Shown: positions 16,773 to 25,070 of the stretch, piece after piece | Layout: each line of letters opens with the position of its first letter | Numbering within the stretch: the stretch's first letter is position 1 | From: Candidatus Scybalocola faecigallinarum | GTDB lineage: Bacteria; Bacillota; Clostridia; Lachnospirales; Lachnospiraceae | DNA length: 36,750 nt | Direction of reading: 5' to 3' | Assembly (NCBI GenBank): GCA_018711005.1 | Contig: DVIT01000034.1 | Coordinates: 1-36,750 of the forward strand | Notes under the pieces: generated by a model | Seen by the model: only the letters and a program-made list of their open reading frames with translations | Database searches by the model: none | What the model was told of the DNA's origin: nothing | Position numbers and translations under genes: made by a program

Positions 16773-17990
16773 TCATTTTTCAAAGCCCGGGACAATAGCT
16801 GCCGCAATGGCATCTGCCAGCGCGTCCAGAGACTGCTCCTGCTCCGGCTTTAAGGAGGACTTAATGGTCAGCTCCTCTTCCAGGATCGTATTATTTTTAA
16901 GACCGGAAAGAATCTCCTTCATAAGCTTTCCGGAAGCCGGGCCCCAGGAACCGTTCTGAATAATGGCCATGGTACGGTTCTGGATATTATGGGCTGCCAG
17001 ATCATGAAGCAGATTTTCCATGGATACAAAGATCCCGTTATTATATGTGGCTGAAGCCAGAACGATATGGCTGCAGCGGAAGGCTTCCGCGATCAGATAA
17101 GACGCATGAGTCACAGAAGCGTCATATACGGTAATATTCTTTACGCCCCGGTCTGCCAGCTTGCCTGCCAGAATATCCACTGCATTTTCAGTATTCCCAT
17201 AAATGGAACCATAAAACAGTGTAACAGCATTTTCTTCCGGAGTATAGGAACTCCACTTCTGATACTTATCTACCAGCCAGCCGATATTCTCTCTCCAGAT
17301 CAGGCCATGAAGCGGGCAGATCATCTTAATGTCAAGGCCGGATGCTTTCTTAAGAAGGGCCTGAACCTGAACCCCGTACTTACCTACAATATTTGTGTAA
17401 TATCTGCGGTAGTCTTCCAGCCAGTCTCTTTCAATATTTACTTCGTCTGCGAAAAGGTTGCCATTGATCGCACCAAAAGTACCAAAAGCATCTGCGGAGA
17501 ATAAAATGCCTTCTGTGCTTTCATAAGCCACCATAACCTCCGGCCAGTGAACCATCGGCGCGGATACAAATGTGAAGGTATGTTTACCGCTGGAAAAAGT
17601 GTCATTTTCTTTCACAGTTATGGCCCTGCTGTCAATATCAAAATTAAAGAACTGCTTGATCATTCCCTGGATCTTTGCATTGCATACGATCTTTACATCC
17701 GGATAACGCAGCACCAGCTCATCCATAACGGCACAGTGATCCGGCTCCATATGGGTCACTACAAGATAATCCAGGTTCCGGTCGCCTAAAACAGCCTGGA
17801 GATTTTCAAAAAACTGATGGCTTACAGATTTATCTACAGTATCAAAAAGTACGGTTTTCTCATCCATCCACACATAAGAGTTATAAGAAACGCCTCTGGG
17901 GATCGGATAAACATTTTCAAATAAAGCCATTCTGCGGTCACTGGCGCCTACCCAATAAAGCTCTTCACTGATTTTCTTCACAAGTTGCAT
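16773..17990 (-). CDS. Flavodiiron protein (FprA-type A-flavoprotein), O2/NO reductase
   Basis: A 405-residue cytoplasmic flavodiiron protein that reduces oxygen to water or nitric oxide to N2O with electrons from rubredoxin. The N-terminal metallo-beta-lactamase-like domain keeps the full diiron set: His80, Glu82, Asp84 (THMEPDH), His148 (APMVHWPE), Asp167 (FSADAFG) and His228 (CPLHGLIW). The C-terminal flavodoxin domain begins near 255 (TLFYGSIYGNTENAVDIL) and binds FMN. The ATG at 17990 follows AAAGGAG by six bases. In strict anaerobes this pair is an oxygen-scavenging defence. A good promoter is visible at 18141-18169, and rubredoxin follows 127 bp downstream. Confidence 0.96.
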   Translation of the reverse strand: MQLVKKISEELYWVGASDRRMALFENVYPIPRGVSYNSYVWMDEKTVLFDTVDKSVSHQFFENLQAVLGDRNLDYLVVTHMEPDHCAVMDELVLRYPDVKIVCNAKIQGMIKQFFNFDIDSRAITVKENDTFSSGKHTFTFVSAPMVHWPEVMVAYESTEGILFSADAFGTFGAINGNLFADEVNIERDWLEDYRRYYTNIVGKYGVQVQALLKKASGLDIKMICPLHGLIWRENIGWLVDKYQKWSSYTPEENAVTLFYGSIYGNTENAVDILAGKLADRGVKNITVYDASVTHASYLIAEAFRCSHIVLASATYNNGIFVSMENLLHDLAAHNIQNRTMAIIQNGSWGPASGKLMKEILSGLKNNTILEEELTIKSSLKPEQEQSLDALADAIAAAIVPGFEK

Positions 17991-18140
17991 AGTTTTCTCC
18001 TTTCGTTCTTTCCCATATATCCATAGGATCCGGTCCCAAAGCCATGCCTGCCCATGAACAATTCCACAACCTTTTGACCCTGGTATCATCATAGCGCTGA
18101 CAAACTTTGAGATTAATTCCTAATATATCCTGTCAAAGCT

Positions 18141-18169
18141 ATTTTAATCAAAGTTTTCATATCGGTCAA
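18141..18169 (-). promoter_or_regulatory. Predicted promoter of the flavodiiron-rubredoxin unit
   Basis: On the minus strand TTGACC (18164-18169), a 17-bp spacer, then TAAAAT (18141-18146). It lies 150 bp before the ATG at 17990. A second TTGACA occurs just downstream with a poorer -10. Confidence 0.65.
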
Positions 18170-18203
18170 GACTTCCGGGCGGATAAAATTCAACAAAATT
18201 GAT

Positions 18204-18223
18204 AAAAATAGCCATCTATTTTT
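18204..18223 (-). terminator. Weak AT-rich hairpin after gatB
   Basis: AAAAATAG (18204-18211) pairs with CTATTTTT (18216-18223), four-base loop. On the minus strand the T run is part of the stem. It lies 30 bp after the gatB stop and is the only terminator candidate there. Confidence 0.4.
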
Positions 18224-18253
18224 GGTAACTATGCAACCGCGAAGAAACACTGC

Positions 18254-19684
18254 CTACAGCCGCTCTTTTAACATGCGGTTTACGCTTCCCGGATCTGCCT
18301 TGCCCTTCATCTGCTTCATCACCTGTCCTACAAGGAATCCAAGGACCTTGGTCTTTCCGCTCTTATACTCTTCCACGGTTTTGGGATTTTCCTCAAGAAC
18401 ACGGGCAACGACGGTTTCCAAGAGTCCTGTGTCCATAACGGTTTTCAGGCCATTGGCCTCCATATAAGCTTCCGGATCCACATCTTCTTTAAAGATTGCC
18501 TCAAAAACCTTCCGGGCATTTTGATTGTTTAACTGACCTTCATCAGACAAACGGATCAAAGCAGCCAGATGTTCCGGCGCAAAGGACACCTGGTCCAGAT
18601 CCATTACCCCATCCCTGGCCAGACGGATGGTTTCCCCGGTAAGCCAGTTCGCCGCCTTTTTGGCCGAAGCTCCCAGCTCTACTGTTTTTTCAAAAATAAC
18701 GGCAATATTTCTTGAATCCGTCAAAAGCTGGGCATCGTCCCGGGTCAGGCCAAAGCTTTCCACATAACGGTCTGCCTTTTCCTCCTGCATTTCCGGAAGG
18801 CTTTCTTTTGTCCGGGTAAGCCAGGCCTCGTCAATATATACCGGCGGCAGATCCGGATCAGGGAAATACCGGTAATCCTTGGCATCCTCTTTGGAACGCA
18901 TGGCATAGGAATACTCTTTATTATCATCCCACCGGCGGGTTTCCTGAACGACCGGACGTCCCTCCTCTAACAGTTCGATCTGCCGCTCCCGCTCATTTTC
19001 AATGGCCCGGGCAATGGCTTTAAAGGAGTTCAGGTTCTTCATCTCTGTACGCACGCCTAAGGTTTCACTGCCTGCCTCCCGCACGGAAAGATTCACATCC
19101 GCCCGCATGGAGCCTTCTTGAAGCTTGCAGTCAGAAATCCCCAGATACCGGCAAATGCTCCGAAGCTTTTCCAGATAGGCGATGACCTCATCGGCATTTC
19201 TCATATCCGGCTCAGAGACGATCTCGATCAGGGGCACGCCGCTTCGGTTAAAGTCTACAAGAGAGCTGTCCTCCCACGCATCATGAACAAGCTTTCCCGC
19301 ATCCTCCTCCATATGCATCTCATGGATACGGATCCGCCGGGTTTCCGCAGACGTGCGGATCTCAAGCCAGCCGTCATGACAAATGGGCAGATAAAGCTGG
19401 GAAATCTGATAGTTTTGAGGATTATCCGGATAAAAATAATTTTTACGGTCAAACCGGCACAGCCGATTCACATGACAGTGGGTCGCTGCCCCAAGAGCCA
19501 GGGCATCCTCCACCACCTGGCGGTTTAACACTGGCAGCGCTCCGGGCAATCCGGCGCATACCGGACAAATATGGGTGTTTGGCGCGCCGCCAAATTCTGT
19601 GGAACAGCTGCAAAATATTTTCGTTTTTGTGGAAAGCTCCACATGAACTTCCAGACCGATCACGGTTTCATACTGTTTTGACAT
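18254..19684 (-). CDS. gatB: Asp/Glu-tRNA amidotransferase subunit B
   Basis: A 476-residue GatB, full length. It binds the misacylated tRNA and phosphorylates the Asp or Glu side chain before amidation. Recognisable text includes YETVIGLEVHVEL at the N-terminus, FCSCSTEFGGAPNTHICPVCAGLPGALPV with zinc-binding Cys residues, and FDRKNYFYPDNPQNYQISQ. The C-terminal YqeY-like tail domain ends LVGQVMKQMKGKADP. Its ATG overlaps the gatA stop by one base (TAATG), with AAAGGAGG just before, so the two are translationally coupled. It is the last gene of the aspS2-gatC-gatA-gatB unit. Confidence 0.98.
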   Translation of the reverse strand: MSKQYETVIGLEVHVELSTKTKIFCSCSTEFGGAPNTHICPVCAGLPGALPVLNRQVVEDALALGAATHCHVNRLCRFDRKNYFYPDNPQNYQISQLYLPICHDGWLEIRTSAETRRIRIHEMHMEEDAGKLVHDAWEDSSLVDFNRSGVPLIEIVSEPDMRNADEVIAYLEKLRSICRYLGISDCKLQEGSMRADVNLSVREAGSETLGVRTEMKNLNSFKAIARAIENERERQIELLEEGRPVVQETRRWDDNKEYSYAMRSKEDAKDYRYFPDPDLPPVYIDEAWLTRTKESLPEMQEEKADRYVESFGLTRDDAQLLTDSRNIAVIFEKTVELGASAKKAANWLTGETIRLARDGVMDLDQVSFAPEHLAALIRLSDEGQLNNQNARKVFEAIFKEDVDPEAYMEANGLKTVMDTGLLETVVARVLEENPKTVEEYKSGKTKVLGFLVGQVMKQMKGKADPGSVNRMLKERL

Positions 19685-21210
19685 TACAGCGCCTCCTTTC
19701 CACCGACAGACGCATCCTTCACATCTGCCCTCAGGGCCTTCCAGTCCCCCCGCAAAGCCTCATAGGCTGCTCCGGCCTCAATGACTGCCGCGTCATGAAA
19801 ACGCTGTCCAAGAAGCTGAAGGCCGATGGGAAGACCTTCTCCGGTCACTGCGCAGGGCAGGGAGATTGCCGGAAGGCCGGCCAGATTGACAGCCACTGTG
19901 TAAATATCGCTTAAATACATTTTCAAAGGATCTGTTAAACTGGTACCCAGCTTTGGCGCCGGCGTGGGCGCGGCGGGCGCCAGGATCATATCATATTTTT
20001 CAAAAGCCTGGTCAAAGGCTTCCTTGATCTTCCGGTTTGCCTTTAATGCCTTAATATAATAAGCGTCATAATATCCGGAGCTTAATACAAATGAGCCAAG
20101 CAAAATACGTTTTTTCACTTCCCAGCCAAAGCCCTCGGCCCTTGTTTTTTTATACATATCGTGAAGATCCTGGGTCTGATCTGCCCGGTAACCGTATTTT
20201 ACGCCGTCAAACCGGGCCAGATTAGAGCTGGCCTGGGCACAGGCAATAATATAATAGGCAGGAATCATATAATCCACCATGTCTAATGAAAAATACTCCA
20301 CCTGAGCGCCGCCTTCCTTCATGGTCCGGGCGGCATTCAAAACAGCTGCGCGGACTGTGGGATCGATCCCTCCGGAGAAATATTCCTCAGGAATACCGAT
20401 ACGAAGCCCTTTAAGTCCCTGGGCCACAGCCTCTAAGGACTGGCCGCGCCGCTGCCACAGCCGGGAAAGATCCAAAGGTCCCTGGGCACAGCATGTGCTG
20501 TCTTTTAGATCCGGCCCGGAAATCAGCTCTAAAAGAGCGCCGCAGTCATAAACATTTTTTCCCACAGGGCCGATCTGATCCAGAGATGACGCATAAGCAA
20601 TGAGTCCATAACGGGATACCATGCCGTAAGTGGGCTTCATGCCCACAACGCCGCAGTAGGCGCTGGGCTGGCGGATAGAGCCGCCGGTATCCGAACCTAA
20701 AGCGGCAAAGGCCTCATCCGCGGCCACAGCAGCGCAGGAACCGCCGGAAGAACCGCCCGGCACATGCTCTGTATTTCTTGGATTTTTTGTAACGCCCATG
20801 GCGCTGGTTTCTGTAGTGCTTCCCATGGCAAACTCATCCATGTTGGTCTTGCCCAGGATCACTGCCCCGGCAGCCTTTAACCGCTCCACCACATGAGCGT
20901 CATAGGGCGGCACATAATTTTCCAAAATCCTGGACGCGCAGGTGGTCGCGGTATTTTTCGTGCATATATTATCTTTAACAGCCACCGGCACTCCAGCCAG
21001 AGGGCTTGTATACTTTCCTTCCATAATGCCCTGCTGGACATGACGGGCCTGTTCCATGGCAGCTTCCCGGTCTGCCTGAATATAAGCGTGGATGTCCGGC
21101 TCTTTTTCATCCATGACCTGAAAACAGGCCTGAACCGCTTCCATGGCTGTAATTTCCTTATCTTTGATCTTCTGCCCTAATTCCAGGGCAGACAACTGCT
21201 CAACTCCCAT
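19684..21210 (-). CDS. gatA: Asp/Glu-tRNA amidotransferase subunit A (glutaminase)
   Basis: A 508-residue amidase-signature enzyme that hydrolyses glutamine and channels ammonia to GatB. With the start at 21210 the Ser-cisSer-Lys triad falls at Lys79 (PVAVKDNI), Ser154 (GGSSGGS) and Ser178 (SDTGGSIR), the same numbers as in the structurally known staphylococcal enzyme. The 21210 start is supported by GGAGG eight bases upstream; the in-frame ATG at 21225 overlaps the gatC stop and that ribosome site. Tightly packed between gatC and gatB. Confidence 0.98.
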   Translation of the reverse strand: MGVEQLSALELGQKIKDKEITAMEAVQACFQVMDEKEPDIHAYIQADREAAMEQARHVQQGIMEGKYTSPLAGVPVAVKDNICTKNTATTCASRILENYVPPYDAHVVERLKAAGAVILGKTNMDEFAMGSTTETSAMGVTKNPRNTEHVPGGSSGGSCAAVAADEAFAALGSDTGGSIRQPSAYCGVVGMKPTYGMVSRYGLIAYASSLDQIGPVGKNVYDCGALLELISGPDLKDSTCCAQGPLDLSRLWQRRGQSLEAVAQGLKGLRIGIPEEYFSGGIDPTVRAAVLNAARTMKEGGAQVEYFSLDMVDYMIPAYYIIACAQASSNLARFDGVKYGYRADQTQDLHDMYKKTRAEGFGWEVKKRILLGSFVLSSGYYDAYYIKALKANRKIKEAFDQAFEKYDMILAPAAPTPAPKLGTSLTDPLKMYLSDIYTVAVNLAGLPAISLPCAVTGEGLPIGLQLLGQRFHDAAVIEAGAAYEALRGDWKALRADVKDASVGGKEAL

Positions 21211-21224
21211 ATATCTATCCTCCA

Positions 21225-21518
21225 TCAGATGGTCTTTGGCACCATATACTGGCCGTCTTTTTTCCTGGGCGCGCCTTCTACGATCATTTCTTTTATATCA
21301 TTATCCTGAACCTGGTCCTCTCTGAACACATTGCCCCGTTCGTATAAGTTGACCAGCGGCTCCACATTTTCTGTGTCCAGCTCATTCAGCTTTTCCATAT
21401 AATCCAGGATCTCCTGCATTTTTTCCATAGCCCGGACCCGTTCCTCATTGCTCAGGCTCAGCTTCGCCAGGATCTCCACATTATCCATCACCGCATCATT
21501 AATCACGATCTTACTCAT
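21225..21518 (-). CDS. gatC: Asp/Glu-tRNA amidotransferase subunit C
   Basis: A 97-residue GatC, the small belt-like subunit that holds GatA and GatB together. Typical features are the helical N-terminus with LAKLSLSNEERVRAMEKMQ, then the extended LNELDTENVEPLVN segment, and a C-terminal VEGAPRKKDGQYMVPKTI. AGGAGG lies four bases before the ATG. It follows aspS2 by 22 bp. Confidence 0.97.
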   Translation of the reverse strand: MSKIVINDAVMDNVEILAKLSLSNEERVRAMEKMQEILDYMEKLNELDTENVEPLVNLYERGNVFREDQVQDNDIKEMIVEGAPRKKDGQYMVPKTI

Positions 21519-21540
21519 ATTTCCTCCTTCCTGGCCTGAC

Positions 21541-22872
21541 TTAAGGCTCCAGACGATTTAAGTCTCTTGGGAAGAGACAGGTTTCACGCACGTTTTCTGC
21601 TCCTAAAAGCTGCATGGTCAGCCGCTCCAGGCCGATCCCAAGGCCTCCGTGAGGGGGCATGCCGCACTTAAAAGCTTCCAGATAGCTTTCCAGGCCTTCG
21701 GTGGTCATTCCCCGGGCTTCCAGTTTATCCAGCAGCATATGATAATCGTGGATCCTCTGACCTCCGGTAGTTACTTCAAGACCTTTATAAAGCATGTCAA
21801 AGCTTAAAGTAAAACGGGGATCTTCCGGATCGTCCATGGCGTAAAACGGCCGCTTTTTGGAAGGATAATGGGTAACGAAAACAAAATCCGAGCCATATTC
21901 CTCCTGAAAATATTTTCCGATCAGGCTTTCCTCCTCCGGCTCCAGATCATAAGGATTGCGGATCTTGCGCTCATACTTTTCAGACACCAGCACCTTCGCC
22001 TCATCAAACCGGACACAGGGGATCTGGCTGATGGCAGGAAGCTGTACATTTAAAAGCTCCAGCACATCCCTGTAATTTTCCTTTAAAAATTCCATGGTAT
22101 ACTGCAAAAATCCGGTTTCCACGGCGCATATATCCATAAAGCTGCGGATATAGCCCATTTCAAAATCCAAACTGGTATATTCGTTTAAATGGCGGCGTGT
22201 GTTGTGCTTTTCCGCGCGGAATACAGGGCCGGTTTCAAAAACCCGGTCAAAAACCCCTACCATCATCTGCTTATAAAGCTGAGGGCTCTGTTCCAAAATC
22301 GCCGGCTTATGAAAATAGGACAATTTGAAAATATTCGATCCCCCTTCAGCGCCTCTGGCGCCCAGCTTTGGGGTGTGGATCTCTGTAAATCCCTGGCTGT
22401 ATAAAAAATCCCGAAAGCCCCGGACAATCCCTTCCTGGATCCTAAAGCGGGACAGCTCACGAATATTTCTTAAAGAAATGGGACGAAGGTTCAGCTTCGT
22501 TTCAAGAGATGTATTTAGCTTCCATTTGGCGACCGGCAGGGGCAGGGGCGCGGCAGCGGATGATAATACCGTAATGGCGCGGATGCGCACCTCCCTGCCG
22601 TGGACTGCCCGGGGCTCGAGCCGCACCGTGCCTTCCACCCGGATATAATCCCCGTCGTGAATCCGGGCAATATCCATATTGGTCTTTTGATCCTCCCATA
22701 CCGTCTGGATCAGCCCACACTCCCGGCGAAGGATGATAAATGCCAGTTCTCCCATATTGCGGATACTGTGGACCGCACCTTCCACACAAACCGGTGCGTC
22801 ACCGCCATCACATGCCTTAAAGGTTCTAAGATCCATACTTTGAGGTTTTATTTCCCCTGTCACAAATTCCAT
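21541..22872 (-). CDS. aspS2: Archaeal-type, probably non-discriminating aspartyl-tRNA synthetase
   Basis: A 443-residue class IIb synthetase. It has an N-terminal OB-fold (about 1-125, anticodon binding) and a catalytic domain with motif 2 (ETGPVFRAEKHNTRRHLNEY) and motif 3 (GGLGIGLERLTMQLLG). It lacks the large GAD insertion of the bacterial AspRS, so it is the short archaeal or genomic type. With gatCAB immediately downstream it most likely makes Asp-tRNA(Asn), which the amidotransferase converts to Asn-tRNA(Asn). The ATG at 22872 follows TAAGGAAG by eight bases and starts MEFVTGEIK; the longer frame to 22986 would run through a terminator hairpin. Non-discrimination is inferred from context. 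Confidence 0.93.
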   Translation of the reverse strand: MEFVTGEIKPQSMDLRTFKACDGGDAPVCVEGAVHSIRNMGELAFIILRRECGLIQTVWEDQKTNMDIARIHDGDYIRVEGTVRLEPRAVHGREVRIRAITVLSSAAAPLPLPVAKWKLNTSLETKLNLRPISLRNIRELSRFRIQEGIVRGFRDFLYSQGFTEIHTPKLGARGAEGGSNIFKLSYFHKPAILEQSPQLYKQMMVGVFDRVFETGPVFRAEKHNTRRHLNEYTSLDFEMGYIRSFMDICAVETGFLQYTMEFLKENYRDVLELLNVQLPAISQIPCVRFDEAKVLVSEKYERKIRNPYDLEPEEESLIGKYFQEEYGSDFVFVTHYPSKKRPFYAMDDPEDPRFTLSFDMLYKGLEVTTGGQRIHDYHMLLDKLEARGMTTEGLESYLEAFKCGMPPHGGLGIGLERLTMQLLGAENVRETCLFPRDLNRLEP

Positions 22873-22899
22873 ACAACACACTTCCTTACTCAAGATAAT

Positions 22900-22944
22900 A
22901 AAAAATCCTGGCAATATCCCTCCATCTGGGGATACTCCAGGATT
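22900..22944 (-). terminator. Intrinsic terminator between the ANTAR gene and aspS2
   Basis: Outer stem AATCCTGG (22904-22911) with CCAGGATT (22937-22944), inner stem TATCCC (22915-22920) with GGGATA (22929-22934), followed on the minus strand by six T. I find no clear promoter between it and aspS2, whose ATG is only 28 bp further. It either ends the glnA-ANTAR transcript or acts as an attenuator for aspS2-gatCAB. No T-box sequence is present. Confidence 0.75.
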
Positions 22945-23000
22945 GGACATTTTTGACCACACCATTGTGATCCTTCCAACGATCATTTAATTTCTAAGGT

Positions 23001-23552
23001 TCATACTTCATCATACATTAAAGTTAAGATCATCTGGGCGGTTTCCACCATATTTGTTCCATTATCCATGCTGCATTTCTGGATATACCGGTGGGCATCC
23101 TCCTCTGACAAATGATTCCGCTCCATTAAAAGGAACTTGGCATTGCGTATATAGTTTTCCTCCTGCCATGTGCGCTTTTTCGGCTTTTTCTGATCCTTTT
23201 TCTGGTTTCTCTGAAGCTGGGAAAGCATCATGGACACCGTACTGATCAGGTCAGCCACCCGCAGCGGCACAGATAAGGACAGGATGCCGGAATCATGACT
23301 TTGGATCATTTCCGGCTTTCCCACAAAAAGAAGCTGAAAATACGGCGGCAGACTATCAGATAATTCCTTATAATACATATCCGGAAGGCTGTATCCGCTG
23401 ATCACAATGCCAAAGGTATCCTTTCCCGCTTCCAAAAGGGCCGCCGCCCCATTGGCCACGCACACCACATTAGGGAAACCGTGAGAGACGAGAACACTTC
23501 GGATCTTCCCGGCGGTTTCCTGCTTTTTCAGCGCTATGATCACAACACTCAT
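23001..23552 (-). CDS. ANTAR-domain RNA-binding regulator with pseudo-receiver (NitR-like)
   Basis: A 183-residue protein. Residues 1-120 look like a response-regulator receiver, but the phosphorylation site is lost: the strand reads FGIVISGYSLPDM where an Asp is expected, so it is a pseudo-receiver. The C-terminal 60 residues form an ANTAR helical bundle (ENYIRNAKFLLMERNHLSEEDAHRYIQKCSMD), which binds RNA hairpins and prevents transcription termination. It lies 25 bp after glnA. In solventogenic clostridia a similar antiterminator encoded next to glnA controls glutamine synthetase. The glnA leader here carries a terminator and a matching hairpin, so autogenous control of glnA-ANTAR is likely. 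The ribosome site GGAGG is 11 bases from the ATG, rather far. Confidence 0.88.
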   Translation of the reverse strand: MSVVIIALKKQETAGKIRSVLVSHGFPNVVCVANGAAALLEAGKDTFGIVISGYSLPDMYYKELSDSLPPYFQLLFVGKPEMIQSHDSGILSLSVPLRVADLISTVSMMLSQLQRNQKKDQKKPKKRTWQEENYIRNAKFLLMERNHLSEEDAHRYIQKCSMDNGTNMVETAQMILTLMYDEV

Positions 23553-23577
23553 GGTGCCCTCGTCCTCCTTTTTTAAT

Positions 23578-24906
23578 CTACATACAATACAGGTAACGGT
23601 TTAACTCCCACTCTGAAATCTGTTCCATATAGCTTTCCCATTCCTGCTGCTTTTTCTCCAGATATTCGTCTACAAATGATTCTCCAAGAACTAAATGAAC
23701 AAGTTCGTCCTTTTCCATTTCTCCCAGGGCGATGCTTAAATTGGCCGGAAGTGAAGCGATTCCCGCTTTTTTCTTTTCTTCCCGGGACATTTTCCGCACA
23801 TCCACATTAATATCTCCAGGCGCCTGAAGGTCTTTTTCAATACCTTCCAGACCTGCTGCCAGGCAAAGGGCAAACAATAAATAGGGATTTGCCGCGCCAT
23901 CCGGACTGCGCAGCTCCAGCATGGCCTCGCCTTTTTTATTATATGCCCGGAGCAGTGCTCCATTCTGCCGGCAGGACCAGGTAATATCATTGGGTGCCTC
24001 AAATCCGGTGACAAGCCGCTTATAGGAATTAACCAGAGGATTAAAAATCGCAGACATCCCTTTCATATGCTTCATCAGACCGGCAATAAATCCATAAGCC
24101 GCTTTACTCAGCCCTTTAGGATCGGAAGGATCACTAAAAGCATTTTTCCCGTTTTTCATTAACTTCATGTGGATATGCATCCCTGAGCCATCCACATTTG
24201 CCCTTGGCTTTGGCATAAATGTGGCGTGAAGCCCGTGACGCTTGGCCACAGTCCTTGCCGCCACCTTAAAGGTCATGATCTTATCCGCTGTTTCCAGCAT
24301 ATCTGAATAAAGGAAATCGATCTCATGCTGAGCCGGAGCCAGCTCATGTCTTGAAGAATCAATATCATAGCCCATATCCTCCAGGGTCAGGATAATATCC
24401 CGGCGGGCATTTTCTCCCAGATCCAGCGGCGTGGTATCCATATAGCCGGCCTTCTCATGAGTAATATTTGTCGGCATCCCGTCATCATCTGTATGAAAAA
24501 GGAAAAATTCACACTCCGGGCTTACGCAAATGTCATAGCCCATTTTATTTGCCTTTGCCAGCACATTTTTTAAAATCGTTCTCGGGCTGCTTTCACAAAT
24601 GGTCCCATCCATATGATAAACATCACAAATAAACCGGGCCACCTTTCCCTGCTGGGGACGCCATGGAAGCACTGTAAATGTGGACAGATCCGGGTAAAGA
24701 TAAAAATCATTTTCTCCGGTGCTTCCAAGACCGTCAATATAATCCCCATTGATCACACACTCATTGGCCAGAGCTTTTTCCAACCGACTGACCGGGATAG
24801 CTATATTTTTCAAAACGCCGAACATATCCGTAAACTGGAGACGGATAAATTCCACATCTTCTTCTTCAACCATGTGAAGAATCTGTTCCTTAGTATAATT
24901 CTTCAT
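23578..24906 (-). CDS. glnA: Glutamine synthetase, type I
   Basis: A 442-residue GS-I (alpha-type length), forming glutamine from glutamate, ammonia and ATP as a dodecamer. Seen in order: the N-terminal beta-grasp domain with FIRLQFTDMFGVLKNI, the 50s-loop region VINGDYIDGLGS, SPECEFFLF, HELAPAQHEIDF, the ATP-site signature KPRANVDGSGMHIHM, NSYKRLV and RSPDGAANPYL. The adenylylation Tyr loop of beta-type enzymes is absent. The ATG at 24906 follows AAAGGAG by nine bases; the longer frame to 25050 runs through the leader terminator and overlaps the promoter. Expression probably depends on antitermination at 24944-24997 by the ANTAR protein encoded next. Confidence 0.97.
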   Translation of the reverse strand: MKNYTKEQILHMVEEEDVEFIRLQFTDMFGVLKNIAIPVSRLEKALANECVINGDYIDGLGSTGENDFYLYPDLSTFTVLPWRPQQGKVARFICDVYHMDGTICESSPRTILKNVLAKANKMGYDICVSPECEFFLFHTDDDGMPTNITHEKAGYMDTTPLDLGENARRDIILTLEDMGYDIDSSRHELAPAQHEIDFLYSDMLETADKIMTFKVAARTVAKRHGLHATFMPKPRANVDGSGMHIHMKLMKNGKNAFSDPSDPKGLSKAAYGFIAGLMKHMKGMSAIFNPLVNSYKRLVTGFEAPNDITWSCRQNGALLRAYNKKGEAMLELRSPDGAANPYLLFALCLAAGLEGIEKDLQAPGDINVDVRKMSREEKKKAGIASLPANLSIALGEMEKDELVHLVLGESFVDEYLEKKQQEWESYMEQISEWELNRYLYCM

Positions 24907-24943
24907 ATCACTATTCTCCTTTACCGCTAAATCTCCCATGTTT

Positions 24944-24997
24944 AAAAAAAGGGCGCTCTTACCCGCAATAACCACCGGTAAGAACGCCTTTGTTCTT
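24944..24997 (-). promoter_or_regulatory. glnA leader attenuator: terminator with competing ANTAR-type hairpin
   Basis: Terminator: GGCGTTCTTACC (24988-24977, minus strand) pairs over 12 positions, one G-U, with GGTAAGAGCGCC (24963-24952), followed by seven T. Competing hairpin: AAGAAC (24997-24992), loop AAAGGC, GUUCUU (24985-24980). The loop has six bases with A first and G fourth, the known ANTAR recognition rule, and its 3' arm is the terminator's 5' arm, so the two exclude each other. I do not see the first of the two hairpins usual in ANTAR targets. Confidence 0.75.
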
Positions 24998-25021
24998 TTA
25001 TTATTGTTCTTTATTTTTCGT

Positions 25022-25050
25022 ATTATAGCAATCCATGCTCTTAATGTCAA
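25022..25050 (-). promoter_or_regulatory. Consensus promoter of glnA
   Basis: Perfect TTGACA (25045-25050), 17-bp spacer, perfect TATAAT (25022-25027) on the minus strand. Such a strong promoter ahead of a strong terminator argues that glnA is controlled after initiation. Confidence 0.9.
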
Positions 25051-25070
25051 GTTTTCATTGAAATTTTATC

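Noticed and set aside
22873-23000. T-box leader for aspS2
   Set aside because: The gap is only 128 bp, with no T-box consensus or specifier stem; only a simple terminator is present.
24907-25050. Upstream extension of GlnA by 48 residues
   Set aside because: It would translate through the leader terminator and start inside the promoter; the ribosome site supports 24906.
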